From an uncultured Thermomicrobiaceae bacterium (GTDB lineage: Bacteria; Chloroflexota; Chloroflexia; Thermomicrobiales; Thermomicrobiaceae), in assembly GCA_938082375.1 (NCBI GenBank), contig CALKCJ010000020.1:124001-188000 (forward strand): a DNA stretch of 64,000 bases, given 5' to 3'. The position numbers and the translations under genes are program-made. Within the stretch, counting starts at the first letter, position 1, and each line of letters begins with the position of its first letter. Shown piece by piece: positions 34,949 to 43,950 of the stretch. The notes below the pieces were generated by a model that did not search any database, was not told the origin of the DNA, and saw only the letters and a list, made by a program, of their open reading frames with translations.

Positions 34949-36043
34949 ATGCGTGTAACCGACCTCCGGATCGCCGGGCCAACCCCGATCCCTCCGGCCG
35001 TCACGCAGGCGATGCAGCGGCCGATGATCTACCACCGTGGTAACACCTTCCGCACATTCTTCAAACGCCTGCTCCAGCGACTAGCGTGGCTCCATCAGAC
35101 CGAGGGGAACGTGCTCGTCTTGCCAGGCACCGGCTCGGCCGGGTGGGAGATCGCGCTGGTCAACACCCTTTCCCCGGGAGACCGGATTCTCGCGGTCGTC
35201 AACGGAGACTTCGGGGCACGGTGGGCGCGCGTGGCCGAGCGCTTCGGGCTGGAGGTCGTGCTGGTTGAGGTGTCATGGGGCTCTGCTGCCACGGTCGAGC
35301 ACGTCCGGCCGGCGCTCGAAGCGCATCCCAATGTCAAGGCCGTGCTCTACACCTACAACGAGACCTCGACCGGAGTGGTGAACCCGCTCGCGGAGGTTGG
35401 CAAGCTGGTCAGGCAGCATGGCGCCCTCCTGCTCGTCGACGGAGTCAGCGCGGTAGCCGGCATGCCGCTGGAGATGGACGCCTGGGGAGTTGACCTCATC
35501 TTCAGCGGATCGCAGAAGGCCTGGATGTGCCCTCCGGGCCTGGTGATCGTCGGCGTCGGTCCGAGGGCCTGGGCGGCGACGAGGGCGGCAGGATTCCCTC
35601 GAGCGTTCTGGGATCTTCGGGAGTATCGCGAGCAGGCGCAGGCGGGCGACATGCCCTCGACCGCGCCGCTCACCCTACTCTACGCACTGGAAGCTGCCTG
35701 CGACCTCATGGAGGCCGAAGGGTTGGAGCACGTCTTCGCCCGGCACCGGGCTCTCGCCGAGCTGGTTCGCTCTGGCGCGACGGAACTGGGATACCGGCTC
35801 TTCGCTGATCCCTCGTTCGCCTCGCCGACCGTGACGGCGCTCCGGCCGCCGGAGGGTCTGGCCGCTGACACGGTCGTCCAGGAGCTGCGGGCGCGCCATG
35901 GTATCGAGGTGAACGGGGGCCAGGGGTGCCTGCGGGGCAAGATCCTCCGTATCGGCCATATGGGCTGGGTGCACGAGCCGGAGCTACGTCGTCTGCTCGC
36001 CGCGCTCGGGGACATCACCACCGCCTTATGGGGCAGCGCATGA
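34949..36043 (+). CDS. Class V aminotransferase, serine/alanine-glyoxylate type
   Basis: PLP aminotransferase of 364 residues, beginning MRVTDLRIAGPTPIPP, characteristic of serine-glyoxylate and alanine-glyoxylate aminotransferases. Lys190 in SGSQKAW is the PLP lysine; Asp164 (LLLVDGVSA) should hold the pyridine nitrogen. The substrates are probably glyoxylate with serine or alanine, but phosphonate or other branch members look similar. It has its own likely promoter and a hairpin ahead of the start, so it may be separately regulated from CocE. Confidence 0.88.
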   Translation: MRVTDLRIAGPTPIPPAVTQAMQRPMIYHRGNTFRTFFKRLLQRLAWLHQTEGNVLVLPGTGSAGWEIALVNTLSPGDRILAVVNGDFGARWARVAERFGLEVVLVEVSWGSAATVEHVRPALEAHPNVKAVLYTYNETSTGVVNPLAEVGKLVRQHGALLLVDGVSAVAGMPLEMDAWGVDLIFSGSQKAWMCPPGLVIVGVGPRAWAATRAAGFPRAFWDLREYREQAQAGDMPSTAPLTLLYALEAACDLMEAEGLEHVFARHRALAELVRSGATELGYRLFADPSFASPTVTALRPPEGLAADTVVQELRARHGIEVNGGQGCLRGKILRIGHMGWVHEPELRRLLAALGDITTALWGSA

Positions 36044-36109
36044 AGTGGCTGCCAGCTTCGGGGATGACAGCGGGCTGGCCGCCAGCATCTGGTGGTGGCC
36101 GTGGGCCGG

Positions 36110-37990
36110 TCAGCCCCTCTGGGGTACCGCCAGTCGCCGATCCGGTAGCATCTCGAGCACTTCGGCTGCGACCTCGTATCGCCCGAACGAGGGCATAAGG
36201 TAGACGCCGTGAACGAGCTCGCGTGCCTCGAGCAGGAGTTCCTGCGCCATCTTGATACCTTCGCGCCGTCCTTCGGGGCCTGCCAGCCGCATCCGCTCAC
36301 GGGCCTCGTCGGTCAGCGTGATACCGGGCACTTCGTTATGCAGGAACTCGGCGTGGCGGTGGCTCTGTAGGGGGAGGATGCCGAGGAGCACCGGTACGCC
36401 GATGGGGCCGTATCGCTCCTCGTAGCGCTTCAGGAAGTCGCTCCAGACCCTGAGAGCGAAGATCGGCTGCGTCATCACCAAATCGGCACCAGCTTCGATC
36501 TTCCGGTGGAGTCGTTCGATCTCCTCGTCGAGGTGAGGGCGCGTGGGGTCGCAGGCCACGGCAACGGTGAAGCTCGCCATCTGGCCGATCGACGCCCCGC
36601 CTGCGTCCAGGCCGCGGTTAAACTGCTTGATGATCTTGACGAGGCCGATCGAATCGACATCATAGACCGCTGTGGCGTGTGGGTAGTCTCCCAGTGTGGG
36701 CGGGTCGCCCGTCAGCGCGATGATGTTGCGGATGCCGAGCGCGTGGGCGCCGATCAGGTCTGACTGGAGTCCCATCAGGTTCCGATCCCGCGTGGTGAAG
36801 TGCAAGATCGTTTCGATCTCGACCTCCTGCTGGATGAGGACGCACAGGGCAAGCGCACTCATGCGGACACGAGCCATGGGGCTATCAGCCACGTTGATGA
36901 ACTCGACGCCAGCGTCCTTCAGGAGCTGTGCTCCAGCCAGCGCCTTACGTGGGTTCAGTCCCTTCGGTGGATCGATCTCGACGCTGACGACGAACTCGCG
37001 GCCCAACTTCTGCGCCAGCTTCGTGGGCCCTTCGGCAGCGAGCGGCTCTTGCGGGCGGCGCTCCTTGACCTCGATCACCGGGGGGCGTGGGGAGTCGGGG
37101 ATTTCCAGCACGGCCAGCGCACGGCGCATCGCCTGGATGTGTGCTGGAGTCGTTCCGCAACAACCGCCGATGAGACTGATGCCTGCAGTAGTCGCTTCTC
37201 GCGCGTAGTCCGCGAAGTAGTCCGGAGAAGCGGTGAAGATGACACGGTTGCCGACCTGTCGTGGCCAGCCGGCGTTCGGCTGACCCGACAGGGGGATCCG
37301 GCCTCTGCTGATGCTCAGCATCGTCCGTAGCACCTCGAGAGTCGGTCGCGGGCCGACGCTGCAGTTGACACCAGCGACCGTGACGCCGAGCTCCATCAGG
37401 GCAACGACTACCTCGTCGGGTGTGTGCCCGTGAATGGTGCGGCCATCCGAGGCGAACGTCATCTGCGCGACGATCGGCAGGTCACAGACGTCGCGAGCTG
37501 CCTGCACGGCCTGGCGCAGTTCATCGAGCTGGGAAATGGTCTCGATGATAAGCAGGTCGATGCCACCTTCGAGCAGCGCCTCAATCTGCTCGCGGTAGGC
37601 CTTCCGCACTTGGTCGGGAGGCGTAGTGCCGATCGGAGCGAGCGTGCGTCCAGTTGGGCCGATCGACCCTGCGATGAAGACCGGGTGGCCAGTGATCTCA
37701 CGGGCCTCACGCGCGTTGCGGGCAGCCTGGCGGTTGATCTGCCGGACGAGAGACGCGAGCCCGTGTTGTTCCAGCTTGAACCGGTTGGCACCGAAGCTGT
37801 TCGTTTCGATAATCTCGGCACCGGCCAGGATGTAATCGCGGTGGATATCGATCACCACCTTGGGGTTCGAGAGATTGACCTCATCAAAGCACGCCTCCAG
37901 GGGGATGCCACGCTCGTAGAGCTGTGTGCCCATAGCGCCATCGCAGAGGATCGGGCCGCGCGACAGCCGCTCGAGGAAAGGGTGCGCCAT
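36110..37990 (-). CDS. Bifunctional homocysteine S-methyltransferase/methylenetetrahydrofolate reductase
   Basis: Fusion of two one-carbon enzymes, 626 residues from the ATG after GGAGGTGAATCG. The N-terminal half (1-300) is a MetH-type homocysteine methyltransferase: DGAMGTQLYERG, then the zinc cysteines in GVNCSVGP and GGCCGTTP. The C-terminal half (about 320-620) is MetF: VVSVEIDPPKG, ALTGDPPTLGDY and GASIGQMASF. This fusion is known as YitJ in Bacillus. It should methylate homocysteine and reduce methylene-THF, closing the methionine cycle. The open frame runs 14 codons further upstream without a ribosome site. Confidence 0.94.
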   Translation of the reverse strand: MAHPFLERLSRGPILCDGAMGTQLYERGIPLEACFDEVNLSNPKVVIDIHRDYILAGAEIIETNSFGANRFKLEQHGLASLVRQINRQAARNAREAREITGHPVFIAGSIGPTGRTLAPIGTTPPDQVRKAYREQIEALLEGGIDLLIIETISQLDELRQAVQAARDVCDLPIVAQMTFASDGRTIHGHTPDEVVVALMELGVTVAGVNCSVGPRPTLEVLRTMLSISRGRIPLSGQPNAGWPRQVGNRVIFTASPDYFADYAREATTAGISLIGGCCGTTPAHIQAMRRALAVLEIPDSPRPPVIEVKERRPQEPLAAEGPTKLAQKLGREFVVSVEIDPPKGLNPRKALAGAQLLKDAGVEFINVADSPMARVRMSALALCVLIQQEVEIETILHFTTRDRNLMGLQSDLIGAHALGIRNIIALTGDPPTLGDYPHATAVYDVDSIGLVKIIKQFNRGLDAGGASIGQMASFTVAVACDPTRPHLDEEIERLHRKIEAGADLVMTQPIFALRVWSDFLKRYEERYGPIGVPVLLGILPLQSHRHAEFLHNEVPGITLTDEARERMRLAGPEGRREGIKMAQELLLEARELVHGVYLMPSFGRYEVAAEVLEMLPDRRLAVPQRG

Positions 37991-38051
37991 CGATTCACCT
38001 CCGATCGGGCGCTCACCCTGAGCTACTGGCACAGGGCGGCGGTCGCCCTTG

Positions 38052-38082
38052 ATTCTAGCAGCGGGAGTCGCTACCGACTCCC
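38052..38082 (-). promoter_or_regulatory. Likely promoter and operator of the homocysteine methyltransferase gene
   Basis: On the minus strand a TAGAAT box (38052-38057); just upstream of it, at 38063-38082, a perfect 8-base inverted repeat GGGAGTCG-CTAC-CGACTCCC covers the -35 region. The -35 itself is poor, which suits an activated or repressed promoter. Confidence 0.45.
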
Positions 38083-38121
38083 GGAGGAGGGACGCGGTCG
38101 AGGTATACGTTCACCCGGCGA

Positions 38122-38150
38122 TTGACAAGCGCCGTTGGATCGAGTAGGCT
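38122..38150 (+). promoter_or_regulatory. Predicted promoter of the ECF sigma operon
   Basis: Perfect TTGACA (38122-38127), 17-base spacer, TAGGCT (38145-38150). Start near 38157, about 70 bases before the sigma start codon. It is sigma-A-like, not an ECF-type promoter, so I see no evidence of autoregulation. Confidence 0.65.
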
Positions 38151-38224
38151 GGACGGCGAAGCGGCACGGCGTTGAGTAGAACCACTGTCCTTGTCGTACG
38201 TTGTTAGAGGCAGGAGGACGTGAC

Positions 38225-38815
38225 ATGGACGGCTCGGCCGCCTTGTCCGCCGCCGAAGAGCTTTGGTGGGTGACCCGCGCGAAGGAGGGCGACCAAGCCG
38301 CGTTCGAGGCGATCTTTCAGCGGTACGAGCGGCCTATTTACCAGTTTATTTACCGCATGATGGGGAATGCCGAGGACGCGAGCGACCTGACGCAAGAGTG
38401 CTTCATTCGAGCCTACCGGGCGTTGCCGCAGACGTCGGATGACCTCAACGTCTCAGCGTGGCTGCACCGGATTGCCGCAAACGCCTGTCTGGACGTGTTG
38501 CGCCGGCGTAAGCGGATCCGCTGGTTACCGTGGGAAGGGCATGGGCAGTCGGAGCTCCACCTCAACGGTCACCTGGAAGATCCGGAGCGGGAGGCCATTC
38601 GCAACGAGACGCAAGCGTTGGTTCAGTCTGTGTTGAGCCAAATGAATCCGCGGCACCGGCTCGCTCTCATCCTCAGGGAGTACGAGGGCCTGTCTTGCGA
38701 GGAGATCGGCGAGATTATGGGTCTGTCGCGGTCAGCAGTCAAGTCGGTACTCTTTCGCGCACGTGAAGAGTTCCGGCGCATGTATCGGATGATGGAGGAA
38801 ACGGCACCACCATGA
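38225..38815 (+). CDS. ECF RNA polymerase sigma factor
   Basis: Group IV sigma factor of 196 residues from the ATG after AGGAGGACG. Region 2 has FEAIFQRYERPIYQFIYRMMG followed by NAEDASDLTQECFIRAYRAL; the linker carries WLHRIAANACLDVLRRRKR. Region 4 (about 130-185) reads LSCEEIGEIMGLSRSAVKS. It overlaps the anti-sigma gene by four bases (ATGA), a tight operon. The stimulus is unknown, but the anti-sigma partner spans the membrane, so the signal is likely extracellular or envelope-related. Confidence 0.95.
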   Translation: MDGSAALSAAEELWWVTRAKEGDQAAFEAIFQRYERPIYQFIYRMMGNAEDASDLTQECFIRAYRALPQTSDDLNVSAWLHRIAANACLDVLRRRKRIRWLPWEGHGQSELHLNGHLEDPEREAIRNETQALVQSVLSQMNPRHRLALILREYEGLSCEEIGEIMGLSRSAVKSVLFRAREEFRRMYRMMEETAPP

Positions 38816-40386
38816 AGTCCCGCGAGTGCGAGTCCATGAGGCTGTTAATCTCGGCCTACATGGACGGGGAGCTGAGCCCGCAGGAAGAGGAGCAGCTCCA
38901 CAAGCACCTCGCACAGTGTGCCCAGTGCCGGAACCTCCTCAGTGAGTACCAGCGCCTCCGTGACCAGCTGCGCTATCTGCCATCGTCTCCCGAGCCGCCG
39001 CCCCAGCTTCGCCAGCACGTCTGGCGCCGGACTGTCCAGCGTGAGCTTGCCCCGAGAGCGAAGCGTGGCCCTCGGGGGCTCTTCCTCCGGCCGAGCTTCT
39101 CTACGGCAGCCTTTAGCGTTGCCGTGCTCGTCGTGCTCGCACTTGTGCTCACCATCGGATACCAGCGTGCCCTTCCCCCAGCGGTCGCTGGCTCCTCGCC
39201 ACAGAATGGCCAGGTGTGGCCGATCTACCAGCCGATCGAGATCACCTTCAACAAGCCGATGGATCACCGGTCGGTCATTGCCCACCTACGGATCGCGCCC
39301 GCCGCCGAACGCGAGCGGCTGCCGGTGAGCTGGCGCGGCACCACCCTCGTTATCGGAGCCGACCAGGAGCAACAGGTGTCGCTCTTGCCAGACACGGTCT
39401 ACACCGTAGCCGTCCTGGCCGGTGCGCAAGATCAGTGGGGACATCCGCTCGGTAAGGACTGGGTGGTCACCTTCCGTACCACGCGCGTTATCGCGGGCCA
39501 GCAAACTCCAGTGCCGACGCCGTCCCAGGCGACTCCGAAGCTCTCGCCGACCGCAACGCCGGAGCGAGCTCAGGTGGAGCCGACGGAGCCACCCATCCCC
39601 ACGCCCACTCCCAGCCCGTCCCCCACGATCGCGGCCGAGCCGAATCAGCCCGCGCACCCGTCTCCTGTCCCGGCGACCACACCCCGGCCAGCGCCGACGG
39701 TGACTCCGTCACCGCCACCGGCACCTACTCCGACGCCGGCTTCGACGCCAGAGATAGCGTCGACCCCGGAGCCGTCGCCGACACCCACGCCTGCCCTTTC
39801 CCCGTCGCCGACGCCAGAGCCTACTGTCAGCCCGCTTCCGACCACCCCGGAACCGATCCCGGTGACCGGTGCCTTCGCGCAGGTCTATTGGGGCAATGCG
39901 ACGGTGCAGCAAAAGCTCGGGCGGCCGCTCGAGTACGCCTATACGGTGAGCGCGACCGAGATGGGTTTCCAGCGAGGCCTGATGATCGAGCGGTTCGACA
40001 GGCTCGCCATCTACGTGCTGGTCTCTGACGGCACCTGGTTCCCGATCGCTGACACTTGGGCGCCGGAAACCTGGCCGACGGCCCAGGAAGTCGAACCGAA
40101 CCTGTGGTCACCTGGTGGATCGTTCGGTGCCGCATGGCGCGAGCAGGCGCTCCAGCCCACGCTCGGCTACGCGATCGAGCCGGAAGCGTACCTCATGGCG
40201 CAGGGCGCGAGGATCCAGGCGTTCGAGAATGGGCTCTTGCTGTTGAGCGAGCGCGGTTTCGTCTACATGCTGCTCGAAAACGGCACGTGGGAGCAGTTCC
40301 CAGCGGCTGGGAACCTCTCGAATCCTTCCAGTGGCTCCGCAGGCGCGGGCTCCTCGCTCGAAGCGACCCCCGTACCACAGCCGTAG
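38812..40386 (+). CDS. Membrane anti-sigma factor with Ig-like and repeated C-terminal domains
   Basis: Long anti-sigma factor, 524 residues. Zinc-finger zf-HC2 head: His32-x3-Cys36-x2-Cys39 (HLAQCAQC). One membrane helix at 99-117. The outer part has an Ig-like domain (about 125-225, SSPQNGQVWPIYQPIEITF), a Pro/Thr/Ser-rich stalk (about 230-345), then two related segments near 357-418 and 437-500, each with W, LG, a Q-F-x-x-G-L-type stretch, Y-x-L and GTW. Such a tail suggests a sensor or wall-binding head. Function of the tail is not known. It overlaps the sigma gene. Confidence 0.85.
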   Translation: MKSRECESMRLLISAYMDGELSPQEEEQLHKHLAQCAQCRNLLSEYQRLRDQLRYLPSSPEPPPQLRQHVWRRTVQRELAPRAKRGPRGLFLRPSFSTAAFSVAVLVVLALVLTIGYQRALPPAVAGSSPQNGQVWPIYQPIEITFNKPMDHRSVIAHLRIAPAAERERLPVSWRGTTLVIGADQEQQVSLLPDTVYTVAVLAGAQDQWGHPLGKDWVVTFRTTRVIAGQQTPVPTPSQATPKLSPTATPERAQVEPTEPPIPTPTPSPSPTIAAEPNQPAHPSPVPATTPRPAPTVTPSPPPAPTPTPASTPEIASTPEPSPTPTPALSPSPTPEPTVSPLPTTPEPIPVTGAFAQVYWGNATVQQKLGRPLEYAYTVSATEMGFQRGLMIERFDRLAIYVLVSDGTWFPIADTWAPETWPTAQEVEPNLWSPGGSFGAAWREQALQPTLGYAIEPEAYLMAQGARIQAFENGLLLLSERGFVYMLLENGTWEQFPAAGNLSNPSSGSAGAGSSLEATPVPQP

Positions 40387-40459
40387 AAGGCACGTGTTAC
40401 AGCTAGCGAGCACTGGCAACGACGCTGGCGACGAGGGATCCCCCTGCCCGGGGGAACAG

Positions 40460-41389
40460 TCAGGTCGCGAGGTTTTGGAGCAGAATTGCCACGACGTTGT
40501 AGGCCGTGTGCGTCAGGATGCAGGCGGTCGTCCCGAGGTAGCGGCGTTCCAGCCCCAGCAGCATGCTCATGGCGAAGACGCCAGCAGTGATGAACGAGAG
40601 GCCATACTGCACGTGGACGAGTGTAAAGAGCACCGAGGTGAGCACAAGGCCGTAGCGTGGCTGGATCGCCCCTCGGAACAGCACCTCTTCGCCGATACCG
40701 GCGGCCATGCTGACGGCGAGCGCTCCGCCGACGGAGGAAACCTCCTCGGTCATTCGAACCAAACGGTCCTCGATCACACGAGCTAGCTCCGGCTGAAGCC
40801 ACTGCGTCAGCGCGCCTGAGAGGCTCGCGATGATGAAGAGTAAGACGGTGAAGCCGAGTGCCGTGACGGCCTGCACGAAGTTGAGACGCCGCAGGCCAAG
40901 CCGCTGAGCCGCCGAGGACAGATCGCGTTCGAAGCCCAGTCCGACAGCGAGCAGCGCGACACCGAGCAAGGTGATCGACTGCGCGACGAGCTGAACCACG
41001 GATACCGAAGCGATCCGTAGCTCGTCTCCGAGCCAGATGAGTGTGGCGAGATTGCCCGCGATCAGGGTCGCGAGGATGGTCAGCCCCACCAGGTCGGGGA
41101 TCGACTCGGCATCGAACGGGAGCAGCCGAGCGAGGAAACGGCGCACTGGCCCGGCGAGCGGAACCAGCATCGCCACGCCGGTGGTCGTCAGCACCAGGCC
41201 GATTCCGGGTGCAACCCGCGGCCTGGCAAGCGTCAGCCCCACGCCGATCAGTGTCGATCCCAAAGCGATGCTCCACAGAAGCCCCAGGAGCAGCAAGCGA
41301 AGCGTCCGATCGGCGCGTGCTGCGCGCGCCCACATGCTGACGACCGCGGTGACGAGCAGTATCCCGATGAGCTGCGCTAGCCACGACAT
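40460..41389 (-). CDS. CPBP-family intramembrane metalloprotease
   Basis: Integral membrane protein of 309 residues with about eight helices. The catalytic marks of the CPBP (Abi/CAAX) family are in place: GIGEEVLFRG, a His in the next helix region (FTLVHVQYG) and ACILTHTAYNV near the C terminus. In eukaryotes the family trims prenylated proteins; bacterial roles vary, including bacteriocin immunity and regulatory proteolysis. The gene stands apart between the anti-sigma gene, which converges on it, and divergent parB. A link to the anti-sigma factor is possible but unproven. Confidence 0.88.
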   Translation of the reverse strand: MSWLAQLIGILLVTAVVSMWARAARADRTLRLLLLGLLWSIALGSTLIGVGLTLARPRVAPGIGLVLTTTGVAMLVPLAGPVRRFLARLLPFDAESIPDLVGLTILATLIAGNLATLIWLGDELRIASVSVVQLVAQSITLLGVALLAVGLGFERDLSSAAQRLGLRRLNFVQAVTALGFTVLLFIIASLSGALTQWLQPELARVIEDRLVRMTEEVSSVGGALAVSMAAGIGEEVLFRGAIQPRYGLVLTSVLFTLVHVQYGLSFITAGVFAMSMLLGLERRYLGTTACILTHTAYNVVAILLQNLAT

Positions 41390-41514
41390 CGCCGTGATCC
41401 TGTCCGGATTCGCCGGCTCTTGGCCCGGCTCGGGTCGGAGTATAGCCTGCAGGACGAACCGCCCGTGCTAGACTCAAGGGAGGCACGGAAGCTCGGCGAG
41501 GCAGGCAGACGGCG

Positions 41515-42378
41515 ATGGCGCAGCGACGAGGTGGTCTCGGACGGGGGCTCGATGCCCTGATCCAGGGGCCGGCGAGTTCGGACAGCGTTCAGGAGATCGA
41601 CATCGAAGCCATCAGCCCCAATCCCCGACAACCTCGTCAGCATATCGACGACGAGGGATTGGTGGAGCTGGCTGACTCCATCCGCACGCACGGGTTGATT
41701 CAGCCGGTGATCGTGGCACGGTCGGATGGAGCTGTGCCCTACCAGCTGGTGACTGGCGAGCGGCGCTGGCGTGCTGCCCGGCTGGCCGGGCTTGACACGA
41801 TTCCGGCGATCGTGCGGGATGTGAGTCCACGGGATGCGCTCGAGCTAGCCCTGATCGAAAATGTCCAGCGAGCCGACCTCACAGCGATCGAGGAAGCGCA
41901 GGCCTACCGGTACTTGATCGAGGAGTTCGGGTTGACTCAGGCCGAAGTCGCGCAGCGGGTCGGCAAGAGCCGGGTAGCGGTGGCCAACACGCTCAGGTTG
42001 CTGCAGGCGGCGGCACCGGTGCGGGATGCGCTGTCGGCGGGGCAAATTACGGAAGGCCATGCGCGGGCGCTGCTTGGGCTGGCCCAGGCAGCCGACCAGA
42101 TCGCAGCGCTCGGGCTCGTCTTGGAGCAGGGGCTCAGCGTACGCCAGACGGAAGAGCTGGTTCGTCGCTGGCAGCGAGCGCCCGAGCGGCGGTCGCGACC
42201 CCGAACACCGCCACCGGCGGAGGTGCAGCATATCGAGGACGCGTTCCGCCGCGCCCTCGGGACGAAGGTCGAACTTCGACCGGGCCGGCAAGGCGGCCGG
42301 ATCGTCATCTACTACTTCTCGGACGAGGAACTCGACGCCCTGTACCGCAGGCTCGCCGGTCAGACGCTGGACGACTAA
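41515..42378 (+). CDS. parB: Chromosome partitioning protein ParB
   Basis: 287-residue ParB/Spo0J. N-terminal tail RRGGLGRGLDALI for ParA, a CTPase/Box II segment with TGERRWRAARLAGL, and ENVQRADLTAIEEAQAYRYL. The helix-turn-helix is LTQAEVAQRVGKSRVAVANTLRLL. A C-terminal dimerization part follows. No parA gene is next to it (upstream is the divergent CPBP gene) and I see no TGTTTCACGTGAAACA parS site within the window, so the partner and centromeres lie elsewhere. Confidence 0.94.
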   Translation: MAQRRGGLGRGLDALIQGPASSDSVQEIDIEAISPNPRQPRQHIDDEGLVELADSIRTHGLIQPVIVARSDGAVPYQLVTGERRWRAARLAGLDTIPAIVRDVSPRDALELALIENVQRADLTAIEEAQAYRYLIEEFGLTQAEVAQRVGKSRVAVANTLRLLQAAAPVRDALSAGQITEGHARALLGLAQAADQIAALGLVLEQGLSVRQTEELVRRWQRAPERRSRPRTPPPAEVQHIEDAFRRALGTKVELRPGRQGGRIVIYYFSDEELDALYRRLAGQTLDD

Positions 42379-42420
42379 GTTGTCGTCCCACGGTTCTGCT
42401 CTGCGAGGCGCCCAGCCGGG

Positions 42421-43839
42421 TTACCCCTTGTCCTCACTCCCCACGAGGCGGTGCCGGAGTTCCTCGACTAGCGAGCTGATCGGTACCCGTACCTGCTCCA
42501 TCGTGTCACGGTCACGGATGGTCACGGCGTTGTCGTCGAGCGTCTCGTAGTCGATGGTGACGCAGTACGGGGTGCCGATCTCATCCTGCCGCCGGTAGCG
42601 ACGGCCGATGCTCTGCGTCTCGTCATAGTCGATCATGAAGTGTGGCCGAAGGAGTGCTGCGACCTCTCGCGCGCGCTGCACGAGCTCTGGCTTGCGCATC
42701 AAGGGCAGCACAGCCGCCTTGAAGGGCGCGATCCGCGGGTGGAAGCGAAGGACGACGCGCGTGTACGGCTTGCCACTCACGTCCACTGCCGGCTCTTCGT
42801 GATAGGCATCGACCAGCAAGGCCAGGAAGAGGCGCTCGACCCCCATCGTCGGCTCGACGACGTGGGGAATGAAGCGTTCGTTCCGCTCCTGGTCGAAGTA
42901 GCTCAAATCCTCGCCGCTGTACTCCTGATGACGGCGGAGGTCGTAGTCGGTACGGTAGGCGAGCCCACAGAGCTCCTTCCAGCCGAACGGGAAGTAGTAC
43001 TCGTAGTCGACCGTGCGCTTGGAATAGTGCGAGAGCTCTTCCGGCCCGTGCTCTCTCATCCGGAGGCGAGCGGTTCCCAGACCGATCCAGTGCAGGAAAC
43101 GCGCCATCTCAGCGAGCCAGTGTTCGAATGTCTCCGGCCAGGTTTCGGGCCGGATGAAGTACTCAATCTCCATCTGCTCGAACTCGAGCAGGCGGAAGAT
43201 GAAGTTGCCGGGGGTGATCTCGTTGCGGAACGCTTTCCCGATCTGCCCCACGCCGAAGGGGATCTTCATTCGGCTGCTCTGCAGGATCTGCTTAAAGTCG
43301 ACGAAAATCGCCTGCGCGGTCTCAGGGCGCAGATAAACGAGTGTGCTCTGCTCCTCGACCGGCCCGATGAAGGTTCTGAACATCAGGTTGAACTGGCGAA
43401 CTGGTGTCCAGTCCCGCCGGCCACAGACCGGGCAAGGGATTTCGCTCTGCTGGATGGCCCGGCTCATCTCCTCGAGAGACATCCCTTCGACGCGTAGGCC
43501 GAGCTTCTCTTCGAGGAGCGTATCGGCCCGGAACCGGCTCTTGCAGTTGCGACAGTCGACGAGCGGATCGTGGAACTCCTGCACATGGCCGGAGGCTTCC
43601 CACACGCGCGGGTGAAGCAGGATGCCTCCGTCGAGCCCAACCATGTCGTCTCGTCGCTGGATGAAGAACTCCCACCAGGCGTTCTTGATATTGCGCTTCA
43701 CCTCGGCGCCGAGCGGCCCGAAATCCCAGGTATTGGCCAGGCCGCCGTAGATCTCGCTACCGGGGTACACGAAGCCGCGTCGCTTCGCCAGCGACGCGAT
43801 GGTGTCGAGACTCACTGTTACCGGCTGGCTTGCGTTCAT
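42421..43839 (-). CDS. glyS: Glycyl-tRNA synthetase, dimeric type
   Basis: Class II synthetase of the alpha2 (archaeal/eukaryote-like) type that also occurs in Thermus, mycobacteria and Chloroflexota; 472 residues. Motif 1 region [20 protein letters not shown] at the N terminus; a Cys4 insert (CRNCKSRF and CPVCGRRD) probably binds zinc; motif 2 is [13 protein letters not shown]; the glycine-recognition residues lie in GVERLFLAL and the anticodon-binding domain follows. No T-box sequence precedes it. The ribosome site GGGAGACCACC fits the start. Confidence 0.96.
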   Translation of the reverse strand: MNASQPVTVSLDTIASLAKRRGFVYPGSEIYGGLANTWDFGPLGAEVKRNIKNAWWEFFIQRRDDMVGLDGGILLHPRVWEASGHVQEFHDPLVDCRNCKSRFRADTLLEEKLGLRVEGMSLEEMSRAIQQSEIPCPVCGRRDWTPVRQFNLMFRTFIGPVEEQSTLVYLRPETAQAIFVDFKQILQSSRMKIPFGVGQIGKAFRNEITPGNFIFRLLEFEQMEIEYFIRPETWPETFEHWLAEMARFLHWIGLGTARLRMREHGPEELSHYSKRTVDYEYYFPFGWKELCGLAYRTDYDLRRHQEYSGEDLSYFDQERNERFIPHVVEPTMGVERLFLALLVDAYHEEPAVDVSGKPYTRVVLRFHPRIAPFKAAVLPLMRKPELVQRAREVAALLRPHFMIDYDETQSIGRRYRRQDEIGTPYCVTIDYETLDDNAVTIRDRDTMEQVRVPISSLVEELRHRLVGSEDKG

Positions 43840-43882
43840 TGAGGTGGTCTCCCATCACGCCTGGTCCCCAGGATTGATTAAT

Positions 43883-43912
43883 CCGCCCCTCGGCTGCCTG
43901 CACGAGGGGCGG
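43883..43912. repeat. 10-base inverted repeat between xer and glyS
   Basis: Perfect arms CCGCCCCTCG and CGAGGGGCGG with a 10-base loop. On the minus strand it lies 38 bases downstream of the xer stop, so it may be its terminator, but the following ATTAATCAATCC is not a T run. It is 43 bases before glyS. Confidence 0.5.
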
Positions 43913-43950
43913 TGCGGCCGGGTTCACCTGTTGATGATACAGAAGCCGAG

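Noticed and set aside
40263..41486. 407-residue minus-strand frame over CPBP and the anti-sigma tail
   Set aside because: Arg-rich shadow in a different frame from the CPBP protease, which has its EE and His motifs.
43840..43950. Possible T-box before glyS
   Set aside because: No GGUGGNACC-type motif was found, only an inverted repeat with no U-run.
41400..43950. parS sites near parB
   Set aside because: No TGTTTCACGTGAAACA-like sequence was seen by eye.
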